Numbered from the stretch's first letter, positions 14,318 through 22,644 are shown. The stretch is DNA of 22,644 nucleotides from Clostridiales bacterium (GCA_009774055.1 VSNB01000014.1:1-22644); one strand, 5' to 3'. Notes: generated by a model not told the origin, from the sequence alone. Program-made: numbers and translations.

Positions 14318-14770
14318 ATGAATGATATTATTTCAAAGATTGATGAACTGATAGAAAAGCCCTGCTATTTGATTGATATTTTTCCATGCACTGTTCCAGA
14401 AACGCCGGATAGGCGGTATTTTAAGGTAGAAGAGTACTTCCAGAAAAATCGAACAGAATGGAACAGAAAATTTTGTAATCTGCTGCTAAAATTGTATTGT
14501 TACTATGATTTTTGGGTATCAGCTGGAGAGAAACTTGTAAAAAATCCAGAGCCTGAGCTGCTTGCCGAATGGATTTGGCATTGTTTTGAGGGAGGTTGGA
14601 GGGAATGGGATTATATCAATATGATACTGCCGGCTTGTAATGCTATGGTAATTCTGAATGGCGATGATCTATATATGACCTTATACAATCCTGACAAACA
14701 GCTCCTGGATATGATCTCACAGTTAGCTGAAGCAGAGGGATTTTTCGTTTATAAAGCACCAGGAACATAA
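14318..14770 (+). CDS. Uncharacterised small cytoplasmic protein
   Basis: 150 residues from the ATG at 14318, which has AGGGGG about seven bases upstream. No catalytic motif is visible. The protein is rich in aromatic residues and Glu, with LIEKPCYLIDIFPCTVPETP near the N-terminus, a helical centre (KFCNLLLKLYCYYDFWVS), and YNPDKQLLDMISQLAEAEGFF near the C-terminus. It has no signal peptide and no membrane segment. The N-terminal IEKPCYLIDIFP and C-terminal YNP...L..AEGFF layout resembles a hypothetical family common in gut Firmicutes, but I cannot name it. GC content is near 40 percent, well below the flanking operons, and the gene stands alone, suggesting acquisition. Real coding is supported by the ribosome site and lack of interruptions. 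Confidence 0.7.
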   Translation: MNDIISKIDELIEKPCYLIDIFPCTVPETPDRRYFKVEEYFQKNRTEWNRKFCNLLLKLYCYYDFWVSAGEKLVKNPEPELLAEWIWHCFEGGWREWDYINMILPACNAMVILNGDDLYMTLYNPDKQLLDMISQLAEAEGFFVYKAPGT

Positions 14771-14886
14771 AAATAAATTGGGAGTAAAATTTGTGATTCT
14801 GAAAAACACATCGGCTGCGCCACACTGTTTCTCTGACGATACAGGCGCACAAAATGAATATGGGAAATTTTCGCTGGAAATCCCCC

Positions 14887-14903
14887 AATATTTACAAAAT
14901 ATT
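14887..14903. promoter_or_regulatory. AT-rich perfect palindrome just before the PerM-type gene promoter
   Basis: AATATTT-ACA-AAATATT is a perfect 7-bp inverted repeat ending two bases before the -35 box. It could be an operator or an UP element. Confidence 0.3.
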
Positions 14904-14905
14904 CC

Positions 14906-14934
14906 TTGACGGAACGGCTGACAAGCGGTAGGAT
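14906..14934 (+). promoter_or_regulatory. Promoter of the AI-2E/PerM family gene
   Basis: TTGACG (14906-14911) and TAGGAT (14929-14934) with a 17-base spacer. It places the start of transcription near 14941, which rules out an upstream ATG at 14944 as a normally led start. Confidence 0.65.
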
Positions 14935-14951
14935 AGTTCCATTATGGCAAA

Positions 14952-14970
14952 CGCCGCCTCCGGGGCGGCG
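14952..14970 (+). promoter_or_regulatory. GC hairpin at the 5' end of the PerM-type mRNA
   Basis: CGCCGCC (14952-14958) pairs with GGCGGCG (14964-14970) around a 5-base loop, directly touching the GGGAGG ribosome site. It could protect the 5' end or limit ribosome access. Confidence 0.35.
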
Positions 14971-14982
14971 GGGAGGATGTAT

Positions 14983-16149
14983 ATGGAGCTTTCCAAAACA
15001 ACGATGAAGCGGATCATGCTGCTGATTACCTTTACGGTGCTGCTGCTGGTGGGCGTCCAGCGGATGGACGTGGTGCTGGGGGCGCTTGGCTTTCTGTGGG
15101 GGATTCTCTCTCCGATGTTTGTCGGCGCGGCCCTGGCCTTTGTACTGAATGTGCCCATGAGCGCGTTAGAGCGCAGGCTTTTTCCCCGGACAGGCGGAAA
15201 AAAGACGAAGAAAGGAAAGAAGGGCGTATCGCCCGCCTTGGCTCGGGCGGTGTGCCTGCTGCTGACCTTTCTTCTGCTGGCATTAGTCATACTGCTGCTG
15301 GTGCTGGTGGTCGTGCCCCAGCTGGCGGAGAGCATCGCCAGCCTGGGCGGCTATGTAGCCGCCGCCGCAGGACGGTTTGCCGTCTGGGCGGAGAAGCAGT
15401 TCGCAGCCTATCCCGAGATCACCAGCCGGCTGGAGAATCTGTCCATCAACTGGGCGGAGCTGGCGAAGAATCTGTGGGACTTTCTGACCACCGGCGTGGG
15501 CAGCGTAGTCTCTACCACTATTTCCGCCACTATGCGGGTGTTCAGCGCCATCAGCACCGGATTTATCTCCTTCATTTTCGCCATCTATCTGCTGCTGCAG
15601 AAGGAGAAGCTGGGGCTCCAGTGCCGCAAGGCCCTCTACGCCCTTCTGCCGAAGCGGGGGGCGGATGAGACGATCAGGGTCTGCTCCCTCAGCCACAAGG
15701 TGTTTTCCAGCTTTATTACCGGCCAGTGCGTGGAGGCAGTGATCCTGGGGGCCATGTTTTTTGTGTCCATGACCATCCTGCGGATCCCCTACGCGCTGCT
15801 GGTGGGGTGCCTGATCGCAGTAACGGCGCTGATTCCCATTGTGGGCGCGTTTATCGGCTGTATTGTGGGCGCGTTCCTGCTGCTGATGGTTTCTCCCATG
15901 CAGGCGCTGTTCTTTGTGGTACTGTTTTTGATTCTCCAGCAGGTGGAGGGAAACCTGATCTATCCCCACGTGGTGGGGTCCTCCGTGGGACTGCCCTCCA
16001 TCTGGGTGCTGGTGGCGGTCAGCGTAGGCGGCAGCTTGATGGGCATTGCGGGTATGCTGGTGTTTATTCCGCTGACCTCGGTGCTGTACGCACTGTTCCG
16101 GGAATTTGTTTACCAAAGGCTGCAGGCGAAGGGCCTGCAGGTCAAATAA
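14983..16149 (+). CDS. AI-2E transporter (PerM/YdbI/TqsA) family membrane protein
   Basis: 388 residues. Hydrophobic segments are spread as in PF01594: two near the N-terminus (MLLITFTVLLLVGV and ILSPMFVGAALAFVLNVPMS), one at about residues 85-110 (LLLTFLLLALVILLLVLVVV), then a long soluble stretch, and a closely spaced C-terminal cluster. That cluster has the conserved PIVGAFIGCIVGAFLLL, QQVEGNLIYPHVVGSSVGLP and GMLVFIPLTSVLYALFREF. Family members export autoinducer-2 or act as Na+/H+ antiporters or permeases of unknown substrate, so function should be left open. The ATG at 14983 is chosen because GGGGAGG lies six bases upstream; ATG at 14944 is too close to the promoter. The gene is monocistronic and converges on the M3 peptidase gene. 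Confidence 0.88.
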   Translation: MELSKTTMKRIMLLITFTVLLLVGVQRMDVVLGALGFLWGILSPMFVGAALAFVLNVPMSALERRLFPRTGGKKTKKGKKGVSPALARAVCLLLTFLLLALVILLLVLVVVPQLAESIASLGGYVAAAAGRFAVWAEKQFAAYPEITSRLENLSINWAELAKNLWDFLTTGVGSVVSTTISATMRVFSAISTGFISFIFAIYLLLQKEKLGLQCRKALYALLPKRGADETIRVCSLSHKVFSSFITGQCVEAVILGAMFFVSMTILRIPYALLVGCLIAVTALIPIVGAFIGCIVGAFLLLMVSPMQALFFVVLFLILQQVEGNLIYPHVVGSSVGLPSIWVLVAVSVGGSLMGIAGMLVFIPLTSVLYALFREFVYQRLQAKGLQVK

Positions 16150-16157
16150 AAGAAATG

Positions 16158-16194
16158 AGGAGGACCCCGGATGCGCGGCATCCAGGGCCCTCCT
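16158..16194. terminator. Two-way terminator between the PerM-type and M3 peptidase genes
   Basis: A 17-position stem with two mismatches (arms 16158-16174 and 16178-16194) and a 3-base loop lies between convergent genes. On the minus strand it is followed by ATTTCTTTTATTT, a good T-rich tail. On the plus strand the tail is TTAAACATTT, which is weaker. Confidence 0.75.
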
Positions 16195-16213
16195 TAAACA
16201 TTTACAGAAAGTG

Positions 16214-18415
16214 TCAGGCCGCAGCATCCTCCAGCAATTCGGAAGCGATGCTGTTCAGCACACGGTAGACGATGACCCACATTTCACCGCGGCTGATGGT
16301 CTGGTCGGGGCGGAAGGTGCCGTCGGCATAGCCGGTAAGGACCTTCATTTCCGCCAAGGCCGCCGCTGCGCCATCGTTGGTGTCGGAGAAGGGGGAGACA
16401 TTACCGTCCTCCAGCTCCAGCTCATCCGCCAGCAGGCGGACGAACTCGCCGCGGGTGATGGCGGTCTTGCCGTCCTTCGCCGCAGGAGCCTCATCCAACA
16501 ACTGCTCCACCAGAGCGACGGCGTCGTTCCAGATGGCCAGGTCATAGGGACGGATGCAGTTGTTTTCGTCCTTCTCGATCATACCGGCCACATACAGGGC
16601 GTAGACCTCCTGGGCAAACCACTCCACGCCGGTCAGGTCATCCGGCGGCAGGGTATTGAGACGCTCATCGATCTTCAACGCCTCCCACAACGCCTCTCCC
16701 AGATCCTCCACATACGCGGCGTCAATGGGGGACTCCATACCCAGCTCCTCAAAGCTCTCCTGGAAGCCGAAGGAGGCGTCCAGCGCGGTGAACTTCAAAT
16801 AGTCATCCACGGCGGAGAAGTAGTCCTCCTGTCCGTTCAGCCAGAAGGCAAGGGCGCCGGAGGCGGAAACCGCGTAGCTGATATAGTAGCAGGGGCTGGT
16901 GAAGGTATGGGGCACCTGGTACCAGCTGTACAGCTCCGTACGCTCATCGTCTGCAGGGATGAGGCCGTATTCCTTGCACAGACGGCAGTACTCCTGGTTA
17001 ATCTTCTCCAGCGTCAGGTCCTCCTCCGCATACACATACTGCTGCAGCTCGTCGTAGAGACAGCCGGTAATCAGCGCGCTGCTCAGGTTCAGCATCAGGT
17101 AGTCCTGTACTGTCAGAGCGGCATCCTCGTCTTCGAAGATATCCTTATAGAAGTGGGTGAACAGCAGCTCCAGGCCCTGGGAATGAACCTCGGCGATGTC
17201 CAGGGACTTACTTCCATCGTTCCAGCCGGTCTTCTGCCAATAGAAGTTGTTGTAGTGACCGAACTCATGGATAGCAGTGGAAAAATCGTAAAGATCACCA
17301 TAGGGAGAGTTGAAGTAGAAGGGAGCGCCGTAAGCGTCCAGCATGGTGGTAAAGCCGGCTTCAGCCTTGGTATCGCTAAAATCGGCATCGTAGAGCCCAT
17401 GGCTGCGCATATAGGCGAACGCTTCGGCCATTTCGCTGGAGAGCTGCCCGATATAGGGCTCGATCATATCCAGCGCGATGTCCCCGGAGTAATCCTGCGC
17501 ATAGACAGGATTGCCGGAATTATAGTAGTAGAGCGGATAGAGTCCATCGTACAGAGGAACGATGTTCTCCTTTACCGCCTGATGGAAGGAACGGATTTCC
17601 TCCTGGGTGTAGTCCCGCTGATAGACCTCCGTATAGGCGTAATCGGCATAGTTGTCGTAATCATAGCTTGCGGCGATTTCCTGACGCAGGGCTACCATAC
17701 GCAGATAGATGTCGCCTAGGGCGGCGTTCTGGTTCTTGGCGATAGCGCGGGAGATCACAGTGTAGGTTTCCTGGTCCAGCTCACCGTCGGCCAGGGCCTG
17801 TTCCAGGGTGGCGTTGTCCCACTCCTTGCCCTCATACTTGGCGGTATAGACCTGATAGGCGGCGGACATATACTCGTTTTGCAGGGCGGTTTCCTTGACG
17901 GAGCGGGCGATCTGCTCCTCGGTCAGGGCCTCGTACTCGGTGTAGTACGCAAGGTCCTCCTCCGTCAGCTGCTTGCGCAGGAATTCGCCGCAGGGGGACT
18001 CCAAGATATCCTGAATAAACAGGATCAGGGCATCCGCCACCGTCATGTACAGGCTGCTGGTATACTCCAGCTCGGCGGCTGCCTCATCATCGGTCACATC
18101 CTGGTAGGTCTTGATATTCAACAGCTGGTACATGGTGACGACCTCCAGGAACTGATCGGCGAACTTGTTGAAGTTCTCCTCCACAGCCTTTGCGTTGGCG
18201 CTGTCGGCCAGGAGCTCCCGGATCGTGTCCATTTCTTCCAGAATCGGCTTGCTGTCGATGTGCTTGTATTCCATGTCGGCGTAGTTCACATCGGCGTGGG
18301 GCTGGTCGGTGAAGAAATCGGTTTCCCGGACTCCGCCCTCCGCTGCCAGCGCCGCAGGGCACAGGGACAGCACAAGGGAGAGGACCAACAGCAGGGTCAG
18401 AAGTTTCTTTCTCAT
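16214..18415 (-). CDS. Exported M3-family metallopeptidase with C-terminal SLH modules
   Basis: 733 residues. The start MRKKLLTLLLVLSLVLSLCP plus AALAAEGG is a clear Sec signal peptide (n-region RKK, hydrophobic core, likely AXA cleavage near residues 25-27). The catalytic zinc motif HEFGH is at 383-387, with the third ligand Glu409 in EVHSQGLE. HTFTSPCYYISYAVS is the M3/oligoendopeptidase F substrate-side motif. After about residue 570 come SLH-type repeats: WFAQEVYALYVAGMI, then AITRGEFVRLLADELEL, then MKVLTGYADGTFRPDQTISR with GEMWVIVYRVLN. The protein should be secreted and held at the cell wall, trimming peptides there. ATG 18415 is chosen for the signal peptide; its ribosome site (AAAGG, 14 bases away) is poorly placed, and the upstream frame is open. 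It is transcribed alone from a strong promoter. Confidence 0.92.
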   Translation of the reverse strand: MRKKLLTLLLVLSLVLSLCPAALAAEGGVRETDFFTDQPHADVNYADMEYKHIDSKPILEEMDTIRELLADSANAKAVEENFNKFADQFLEVVTMYQLLNIKTYQDVTDDEAAAELEYTSSLYMTVADALILFIQDILESPCGEFLRKQLTEEDLAYYTEYEALTEEQIARSVKETALQNEYMSAAYQVYTAKYEGKEWDNATLEQALADGELDQETYTVISRAIAKNQNAALGDIYLRMVALRQEIAASYDYDNYADYAYTEVYQRDYTQEEIRSFHQAVKENIVPLYDGLYPLYYYNSGNPVYAQDYSGDIALDMIEPYIGQLSSEMAEAFAYMRSHGLYDADFSDTKAEAGFTTMLDAYGAPFYFNSPYGDLYDFSTAIHEFGHYNNFYWQKTGWNDGSKSLDIAEVHSQGLELLFTHFYKDIFEDEDAALTVQDYLMLNLSSALITGCLYDELQQYVYAEEDLTLEKINQEYCRLCKEYGLIPADDERTELYSWYQVPHTFTSPCYYISYAVSASGALAFWLNGQEDYFSAVDDYLKFTALDASFGFQESFEELGMESPIDAAYVEDLGEALWEALKIDERLNTLPPDDLTGVEWFAQEVYALYVAGMIEKDENNCIRPYDLAIWNDAVALVEQLLDEAPAAKDGKTAITRGEFVRLLADELELEDGNVSPFSDTNDGAAAALAEMKVLTGYADGTFRPDQTISRGEMWVIVYRVLNSIASELLEDAAA

Positions 18416-18470
18416 TCTTGCTTTCTCATCCTTTCTTGACACATGGTCAGTTTTTGGCAAAGCCAATTAT

Positions 18471-18499
18471 ATTATACACGCTCAACCACCGTTTTTCAA
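18471..18499 (-). promoter_or_regulatory. Promoter of the M3 peptidase gene
   Basis: On the minus strand TTGAAA (18499-18494), 17 bases and TATAAT (18476-18471). This near-consensus pair gives a leader of about 50 bases. It is back to back with the addB promoter. Confidence 0.8.
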
Positions 18500-18539
18500 G
18501 GGTTCCCTTGTCTGTTCCGCCGAATTTTTCCAGCATGCG

Positions 18540-18568
18540 TTGCGCATTCCGCCGGTATCTGCTATACT
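18540..18568 (+). promoter_or_regulatory. Promoter of addB-addA
   Basis: TTGCGC (18540-18545) and TATACT (18563-18568) with a 17-base spacer. The start codon is about 26 bases downstream of the -10, so the leader is short. I see no operator-like repeat around it. Confidence 0.65.
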
Positions 18569-18594
18569 GAAAAAAACGATGGGGAGGGATGGCC

Positions 18595-21500
18595 ATGCTG
18601 CGGATCTGGATGGGACGGGCCAACACAGGAAAATCCAGGCGGATACTGCTTGAGATCAAGGAAAACGCGGAGAAAAAGAGAAAATCCATCCTGCTGGTGC
18701 CGGAGCATGCCTCCCATGGCTCCGAGCTGGATCTGTGCCGGGTCTGTGGTGCGGCCGCTTCCCGGTATGCGGAGGTGCTGAGCCTGCGGCAGCTGGCTGT
18801 CCGGGTGCTGGAACGGACCGGCGCACTGGCGGACGGGGCTCTGGACGCAGGCGGGAAGCTGCTGCTCATGCAGCTGGCCCTGCGGGAGGCCGCGCCCCAG
18901 CTGACGGTATACGCCCGTCCATCCCGTCGTGCGCCCTTTCTGCAGGAGCTGGTGGCGCTGTGCGACGAGCTGACCGCCTGCCGGGTAAGGCCGGAGGACC
19001 TGGGCGGGGCGGCGGCTGTACTGGGCGGCATGAGCGGGGAGAAGGCCCGGGATATTTCCCTGATCTATGCCGCCTACCTCGCCCGGCTCAGCCAGGGCGG
19101 AGCGGACCGCCGGGACCGGATGGAGAAGCTCATCGACCACCTGGAGGAGTCCGGCTATGCGGCGGGCAAAGACATATACCTGGATGGCTTCACCTACTTT
19201 ACCGCCCAGGAAATGAAGCTGCTGGAGATCCTGTTGCAGACGGCCGGGTCAGTGACAGTGACGCTGCTGGGGGACGGCAGTGAGCTGGAAATGTTCCAGC
19301 AGAGCGTCCGGGCCCAGAGCCGCCTGGAACGGCTGGCGGCGTCCTGCGGTGTGCCATGCAGGGTGGAGGCTTTGCCGGCCAAGGTTCCGGAAACCTGTCT
19401 GGAGCATCTGGCGGAGCGGTTCTTCGGCCCCGTAACGCCCTGGCAGGGGGACTGCGCCGCTGTGGAGCTGGTGAAGGCGGAGAGCATGTTCACGGAGGCG
19501 GAGTACGCCGCCGCCAAGATACGGGAGCTGGTACGGACTACAGACTGCCGTTATCGGGACATTGCCGTGGCGGCGCGGAACCTGGACGAATACGCCGCCA
19601 CGATTGAAAACGTGTTTGAGCGCTTTGACATCCCCGTCTATCTCAGCCGCCGCAGCGATGTATTGGAAAAGCCGGCGCTGAGCCTGCTGGCGGGGGCGCT
19701 GGATGCGGTTACGGGGGGATACGAATACGAGGATATGTTCCGCTGGCTGAAAACCGGCTTGGCGGGGATTACAGACGAGGAATGCGACAAGCTGGAGAAC
19801 TACGTCATTACCTGGGACGTCCACGGCTCCATGTGGGTCCGGGAGGAGGACTGGACCGCCAACCCGGACGGCTGGCGGGAGGAATTCACCTCCGCCCAGG
19901 CAGAGGCACTGGCGGAAATCAACGCCATCCGCCGCCGGGTGACCGGCCCCCTGAGCCGTCTGGCCCGCGGGCTGAAGGAGCGCGAGGGCGCGTCTGAGAA
20001 GCTGCGGGTACTGTGGGATTTTCTGGAGGAACTGGGGCTGGCCCGGCAGCTGGAGGAGCGCACCGCCCGTCTGGAGGAGCTGGGAGAGCTCCAGCGGGCC
20101 CGGGAGTACGGCCAGCTGTGGGAGCTGCTGTGCGGCGTAATGGATCAATTCGCGGATATGCTGGAGGACATGCCCCTGGACGGAGAGGAATTCGTGCGGC
20201 TTTTGAAGCTGGTGCTGACCCAGTATGATGTGGGAACCATCCCGGTGTCCCTGGACCAGGTCCAGGCCAGCCAGATCACCCGCAACGACCGCCACCGGAT
20301 CAAGGTTTTGTTCCTCATGGGGGCCAACGACCACGTGCTGCCCGCCGTCCAGACGGGGACGGGACTCTTCACCAGGGAGGACCGGGAACGGCTGTTGGAA
20401 AACGGCATTGAGCTGGCGCCCAGCGGTATGGATGTGTTCCATATTGAGCTGCAGAACCTCTACGCCGCCCTGGCCCAGCCTACGGAGCGGCTGTTTGTCT
20501 CCTGGCCGGCGTCGGACCTGTCCGGGTCGCCCTTGCGGCCCTCCTTTGTGGTGGGTCGGGTCAAGGCACTGCTGCCGGAGGCGAGGGAAACCGGAGACGG
20601 CGGCGCGGAATTCTGGCGGCTGACTGCGCCAGCGCCCGCCCTGGAGCTGGCAGGCGGCGAGCGGGGAGGACCGCTGTGGCGTTATTTCTCGGAGGACGGG
20701 CGGTATGGGGATGCTCTGTCCGCTATGGAGCGGGCGGCGGGGATGAGCCGGGGCCGTCTTTCCCCGGCGGCTGTGAAGACGCTGTACGGCCAGAGCTGCC
20801 GGATGTCCGCCAGCCGCATTGATAAGATCAATTCCTGCCATTTCTCCTACTTCATGCAATATGGCCTCCGGGCCAAGGAGCGGACAACTGCGGGCTTCGA
20901 TACCTCCCGGGTGGGCTCTTTCCTCCATTTTGTTCTGGAGCGCGTCACCCGCGCCGTTATGGATCGGGGGGGCTTCGCCCTGGTGGAGGAGACGGAGCTG
21001 GGCCGCCTCACCGACGCGGCGGTGCAGGCTTATCTGGACGAGGCCCTGCCCAGCTTCGACCAGCGGGATGAACGGTTCAAGTACCTCTTCCGTCGTCTGC
21101 GGAAGACGGTAGGAACCATTATTGCCAATGTTGCCGACGAGTTGGCCCACTCGGACTTTGTCCCCATCGCCTTTGAGCTGGGATTTGGCGAGGGGGAGGA
21201 CATGCCTCCCATTGCCGTGCGGATGGGGGAGGGTTTCCTCACGGTAGCGGGCCGGGTGGACCGGGTGGACGGCTGGCTGGAGGATGGGAGGCTGTATGTG
21301 CGCGTCGTGGACTACAAATCCGGGAAAAAGTCCTTTGATCTCAGCGACGTGCGCCATGGATTGAACATTCAGATGCTGCTCTACCTCTTCGCGCTGGAAA
21401 GAGAAGGAAAGCGGATCTTTGGCCGGGAGATCGTTCCGGCGGGGGCGCTGTATCTGCCCGCCAGGGACGTGCTGCTCAGCAAGCCTAGGGGAGTGGACCC

Positions 21501-21933
21501 GGAAACCCTCCGCGCCGCCCTGGACCGGGAGCTGCGGCGCAGCGGCCTGGTGTTGAGCCGGCCGGAGGTGCTTCGCGCCATGGAGCACAGCGCGTTGGAG
21601 GAGCCCCGATTCCTGCCGCTGTCCATAGGGAAGGGCGGCATTACCGGAGGCCTCGCCACCGCCGAGGAGCTGGGGAAGCTGGAGCGGTACGTGGACCATC
21701 TGCTGGAGCAGATTGCGGCGGAGCTCCACGGCGGCGTCATTGACGCCGACCCCTGCTACACCAGCGAGAGCGACAACGCTTGTACCTACTGCGCCTTCGC
21801 CTCCGCCTGCCATTTCACCGACGGGGAGGGGGGCGACCGCCGCAGGCCCCTGCGCCCGGTGAAGCCGGAGGAGTTCTGGGGCCAGATCAACCTGATAACA
21901 GGAGGGGAGGAGACGTCATGGCCATCCAATTGA
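18595..21933 (+). CDS. addB: AddB subunit of the AddAB helicase-nuclease
   Basis: 1112 residues, close to the usual size of about 1150. AddB works with AddA to process DNA double-strand breaks for RecA and to recognise Chi. The N-terminal P-loop is GRANTGKS (7-14), followed by ILLVPEHASHGSELDL. The C-terminal RecB-like nuclease has GRVDRVDGW and VVDYKSGKKSF (Asp906, Lys908). The four cysteines of the iron-sulfur staple are present: Cys748 in SRIDKINSCHFSYFMQYGL and the C-x2-C-x5-C set at 1063, 1066 and 1072. An extra Cys1054 lies nearby. I chose ATG 18595 over ATG 18589 because GGGGAGG is seven bases before the former and touches the latter. The stop lies 16 bases inside addA, which indicates coupling. 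Confidence 0.95.
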   Translation: MLRIWMGRANTGKSRRILLEIKENAEKKRKSILLVPEHASHGSELDLCRVCGAAASRYAEVLSLRQLAVRVLERTGALADGALDAGGKLLLMQLALREAAPQLTVYARPSRRAPFLQELVALCDELTACRVRPEDLGGAAAVLGGMSGEKARDISLIYAAYLARLSQGGADRRDRMEKLIDHLEESGYAAGKDIYLDGFTYFTAQEMKLLEILLQTAGSVTVTLLGDGSELEMFQQSVRAQSRLERLAASCGVPCRVEALPAKVPETCLEHLAERFFGPVTPWQGDCAAVELVKAESMFTEAEYAAAKIRELVRTTDCRYRDIAVAARNLDEYAATIENVFERFDIPVYLSRRSDVLEKPALSLLAGALDAVTGGYEYEDMFRWLKTGLAGITDEECDKLENYVITWDVHGSMWVREEDWTANPDGWREEFTSAQAEALAEINAIRRRVTGPLSRLARGLKEREGASEKLRVLWDFLEELGLARQLEERTARLEELGELQRAREYGQLWELLCGVMDQFADMLEDMPLDGEEFVRLLKLVLTQYDVGTIPVSLDQVQASQITRNDRHRIKVLFLMGANDHVLPAVQTGTGLFTREDRERLLENGIELAPSGMDVFHIELQNLYAALAQPTERLFVSWPASDLSGSPLRPSFVVGRVKALLPEARETGDGGAEFWRLTAPAPALELAGGERGGPLWRYFSEDGRYGDALSAMERAAGMSRGRLSPAAVKTLYGQSCRMSASRIDKINSCHFSYFMQYGLRAKERTTAGFDTSRVGSFLHFVLERVTRAVMDRGGFALVEETELGRLTDAAVQAYLDEALPSFDQRDERFKYLFRRLRKTVGTIIANVADELAHSDFVPIAFELGFGEGEDMPPIAVRMGEGFLTVAGRVDRVDGWLEDGRLYVRVVDYKSGKKSFDLSDVRHGLNIQMLLYLFALEREGKRIFGREIVPAGALYLPARDVLLSKPRGVDPETLRAALDRELRRSGLVLSRPEVLRAMEHSALEEPRFLPLSIGKGGITGGLATAEELGKLERYVDHLLEQIAAELHGGVIDADPCYTSESDNACTYCAFASACHFTDGEGGDRRRPLRPVKPEEFWGQINLITGGEETSWPSN

Positions 21934-22644
21934 CCGACAGCCAGCGCGCCGTAGTAGAGGATCGGGGCGGACGGGTGCTGGTATCCGCCGCCGCCGGCAG
22001 CGGCAAAACCAGGGTCCTGGTGGAGCGGCTGTTCCGCCGGGTGCTGGGGGAGGAGCGGGCGGACCTGGACGATTTCCTCATCATCACCTATACCCGGGCC
22101 GCCGCAGCCGAGCTGCGCCAGCGCATTGCCCAGGAGCTGGGCCGCCGCATGGCGGAAAGCCCGGGGGACCGCCATCTCCAGCGGCAGCTGCTGCTGGTAT
22201 ATCAGGCGGATATCAAGACCATCGACTCCTTCTGTACCGCGCTCCTGCGGGAAAACGTCCATCTGCTGAACCTGGGGGACCAGGGGGCGCTGACGGCGGA
22301 CTTCCGGGTCCTGGACGAGGGGGAGGCGGAGCTGCTGAGAAGGCGGGTACTGCCCCGGGTATTGGAGGAATTTTATACGGATATGACGCCCGGCCAGATC
22401 CAGTTGGCGGACTGCTTCGGCTTTGGACGGGACGACCGGGGGCTGGAGGACCTGACGCTTGAGCTCCACAGCAAGGTCCAGAGCCACGCCTACCCGGAAC
22501 GCTGGCTGGCGGAGCAGTGCTCTGGCTGGGCCGCTCTGCCGGCTGACGGCGGGGAAACCGTGTTCGGTCAGGCCCTTCTCTCCCGGGTGGAGCGCAAGGC
22601 CCTCCACTGGAACCGGCTGCTGGAGGGAGCTCTGGCGGAAATGC
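21918..22644 (+). CDS. addA: AddA helicase-nuclease subunit, N-terminal part (runs off right edge)
   Basis: 242 codons are visible out of about 1200 expected. The product starts MAIQLTDSQRAVVEDRGGRV. The UvrD-type helicase motifs appear in order: a Q-motif-like TDSQRAVV, Walker A SAAAGSGKTRVL (about residues 24-35), motif Ia DFLIITYTRAAAAELRQRI, and the TIDSFC stretch. AddA usually has TFTNAAA and THSFC; here they are TYTRAAA and TIDSFC, common variants in this clade. AddA is a 3'-5' motor with a C-terminal nuclease, which lies outside the window. The ATG has GGAGGGGAGG seven or more bases upstream, inside the end of addB, and overlaps it by 16 bases in another frame. Confidence 0.95.
   Translation, partial: MAIQLTDSQRAVVEDRGGRVLVSAAAGSGKTRVLVERLFRRVLGEERADLDDFLIITYTRAAAAELRQRIAQELGRRMAESPGDRHLQRQLLLVYQADIKTIDSFCTALLRENVHLLNLGDQGALTADFRVLDEGEAELLRRRVLPRVLEEFYTDMTPGQIQLADCFGFGRDDRGLEDLTLELHSKVQSHAYPERWLAEQCSGWAALPADGGETVFGQALLSRVERKALHWNRLLEGALAEM

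Noticed and set aside
14643..14888. 81-codon minus-strand frame overlapping the hypothetical gene
   Set aside because: It has no ribosome site and overlaps a better supported plus-strand gene.

Overview
The window looks like chromosomal DNA from a high-GC member of the Clostridia, probably Oscillospiraceae (the Flavonifractor / Lawsonibacter / Pseudoflavonifractor neighbourhood). Pointers are the short HisG with a separate HisZ, a TrpR-like YerC at the head of the his genes, the class II (Firmicute) GalT, AddAB instead of RecBCD, clostridial-type Rex boxes and strong GGAGG ribosome sites. The phylum-level placement is firm. The family is inference from composition and gene style.

Layout. (1) 1-3539, minus strand: a histidine operon in the order yerC-hisZ-hisG-hisD-hisC, tightly packed (1-base and 4-base overlaps) and running off the left edge. 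Its promoter sits inside a 40-bp inverted repeat that is a good candidate operator. (2) 3711-7637, plus: an AraC-type regulator, a strong hairpin, then galK and galT, a Leloir galactose module whose promoter has a good -10 but a poor -35, as expected for an activator-dependent promoter. (3) 7640-8500: an AT-richer patch with a small SAM methyltransferase, the C-terminal remnant of a GNAT acetyltransferase and two tiny ORFs. (4) 8503-10224: a fused ABC exporter half-transporter with its own terminator. (5) 10301-13007: adhE, with a near-consensus sigma-A promoter bracketed by two Rex-like operators. (6) 13055-14943: a second AT-rich patch with a nucleotidyltransferase gene broken by one in-frame amber codon, about 475 bp without a convincing gene, and a small uncharacterised gene. 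(7) 14983-16149: an AI-2E/PerM family membrane protein. (8) 16214-18415, minus: an exported M3-family metallopeptidase with C-terminal SLH modules, convergent with the previous gene and sharing a two-way terminator. (9) 18540 to the end, plus: addB and the start of addA, overlapping by 16 bases.

Most of the window is core metabolism and repair. I see no CRISPR array, prophage, transposase, rRNA or tRNA, and no clear new multi-gene system. The observations most worth checking are the double Rex site at adhE, the YerC/his operator, the surface-anchored M3 peptidase, the amber-split nucleotidyltransferase and the leader ORFs before the ABC exporter. Both AT-rich patches look like acquired and partly decaying DNA placed between core operons.
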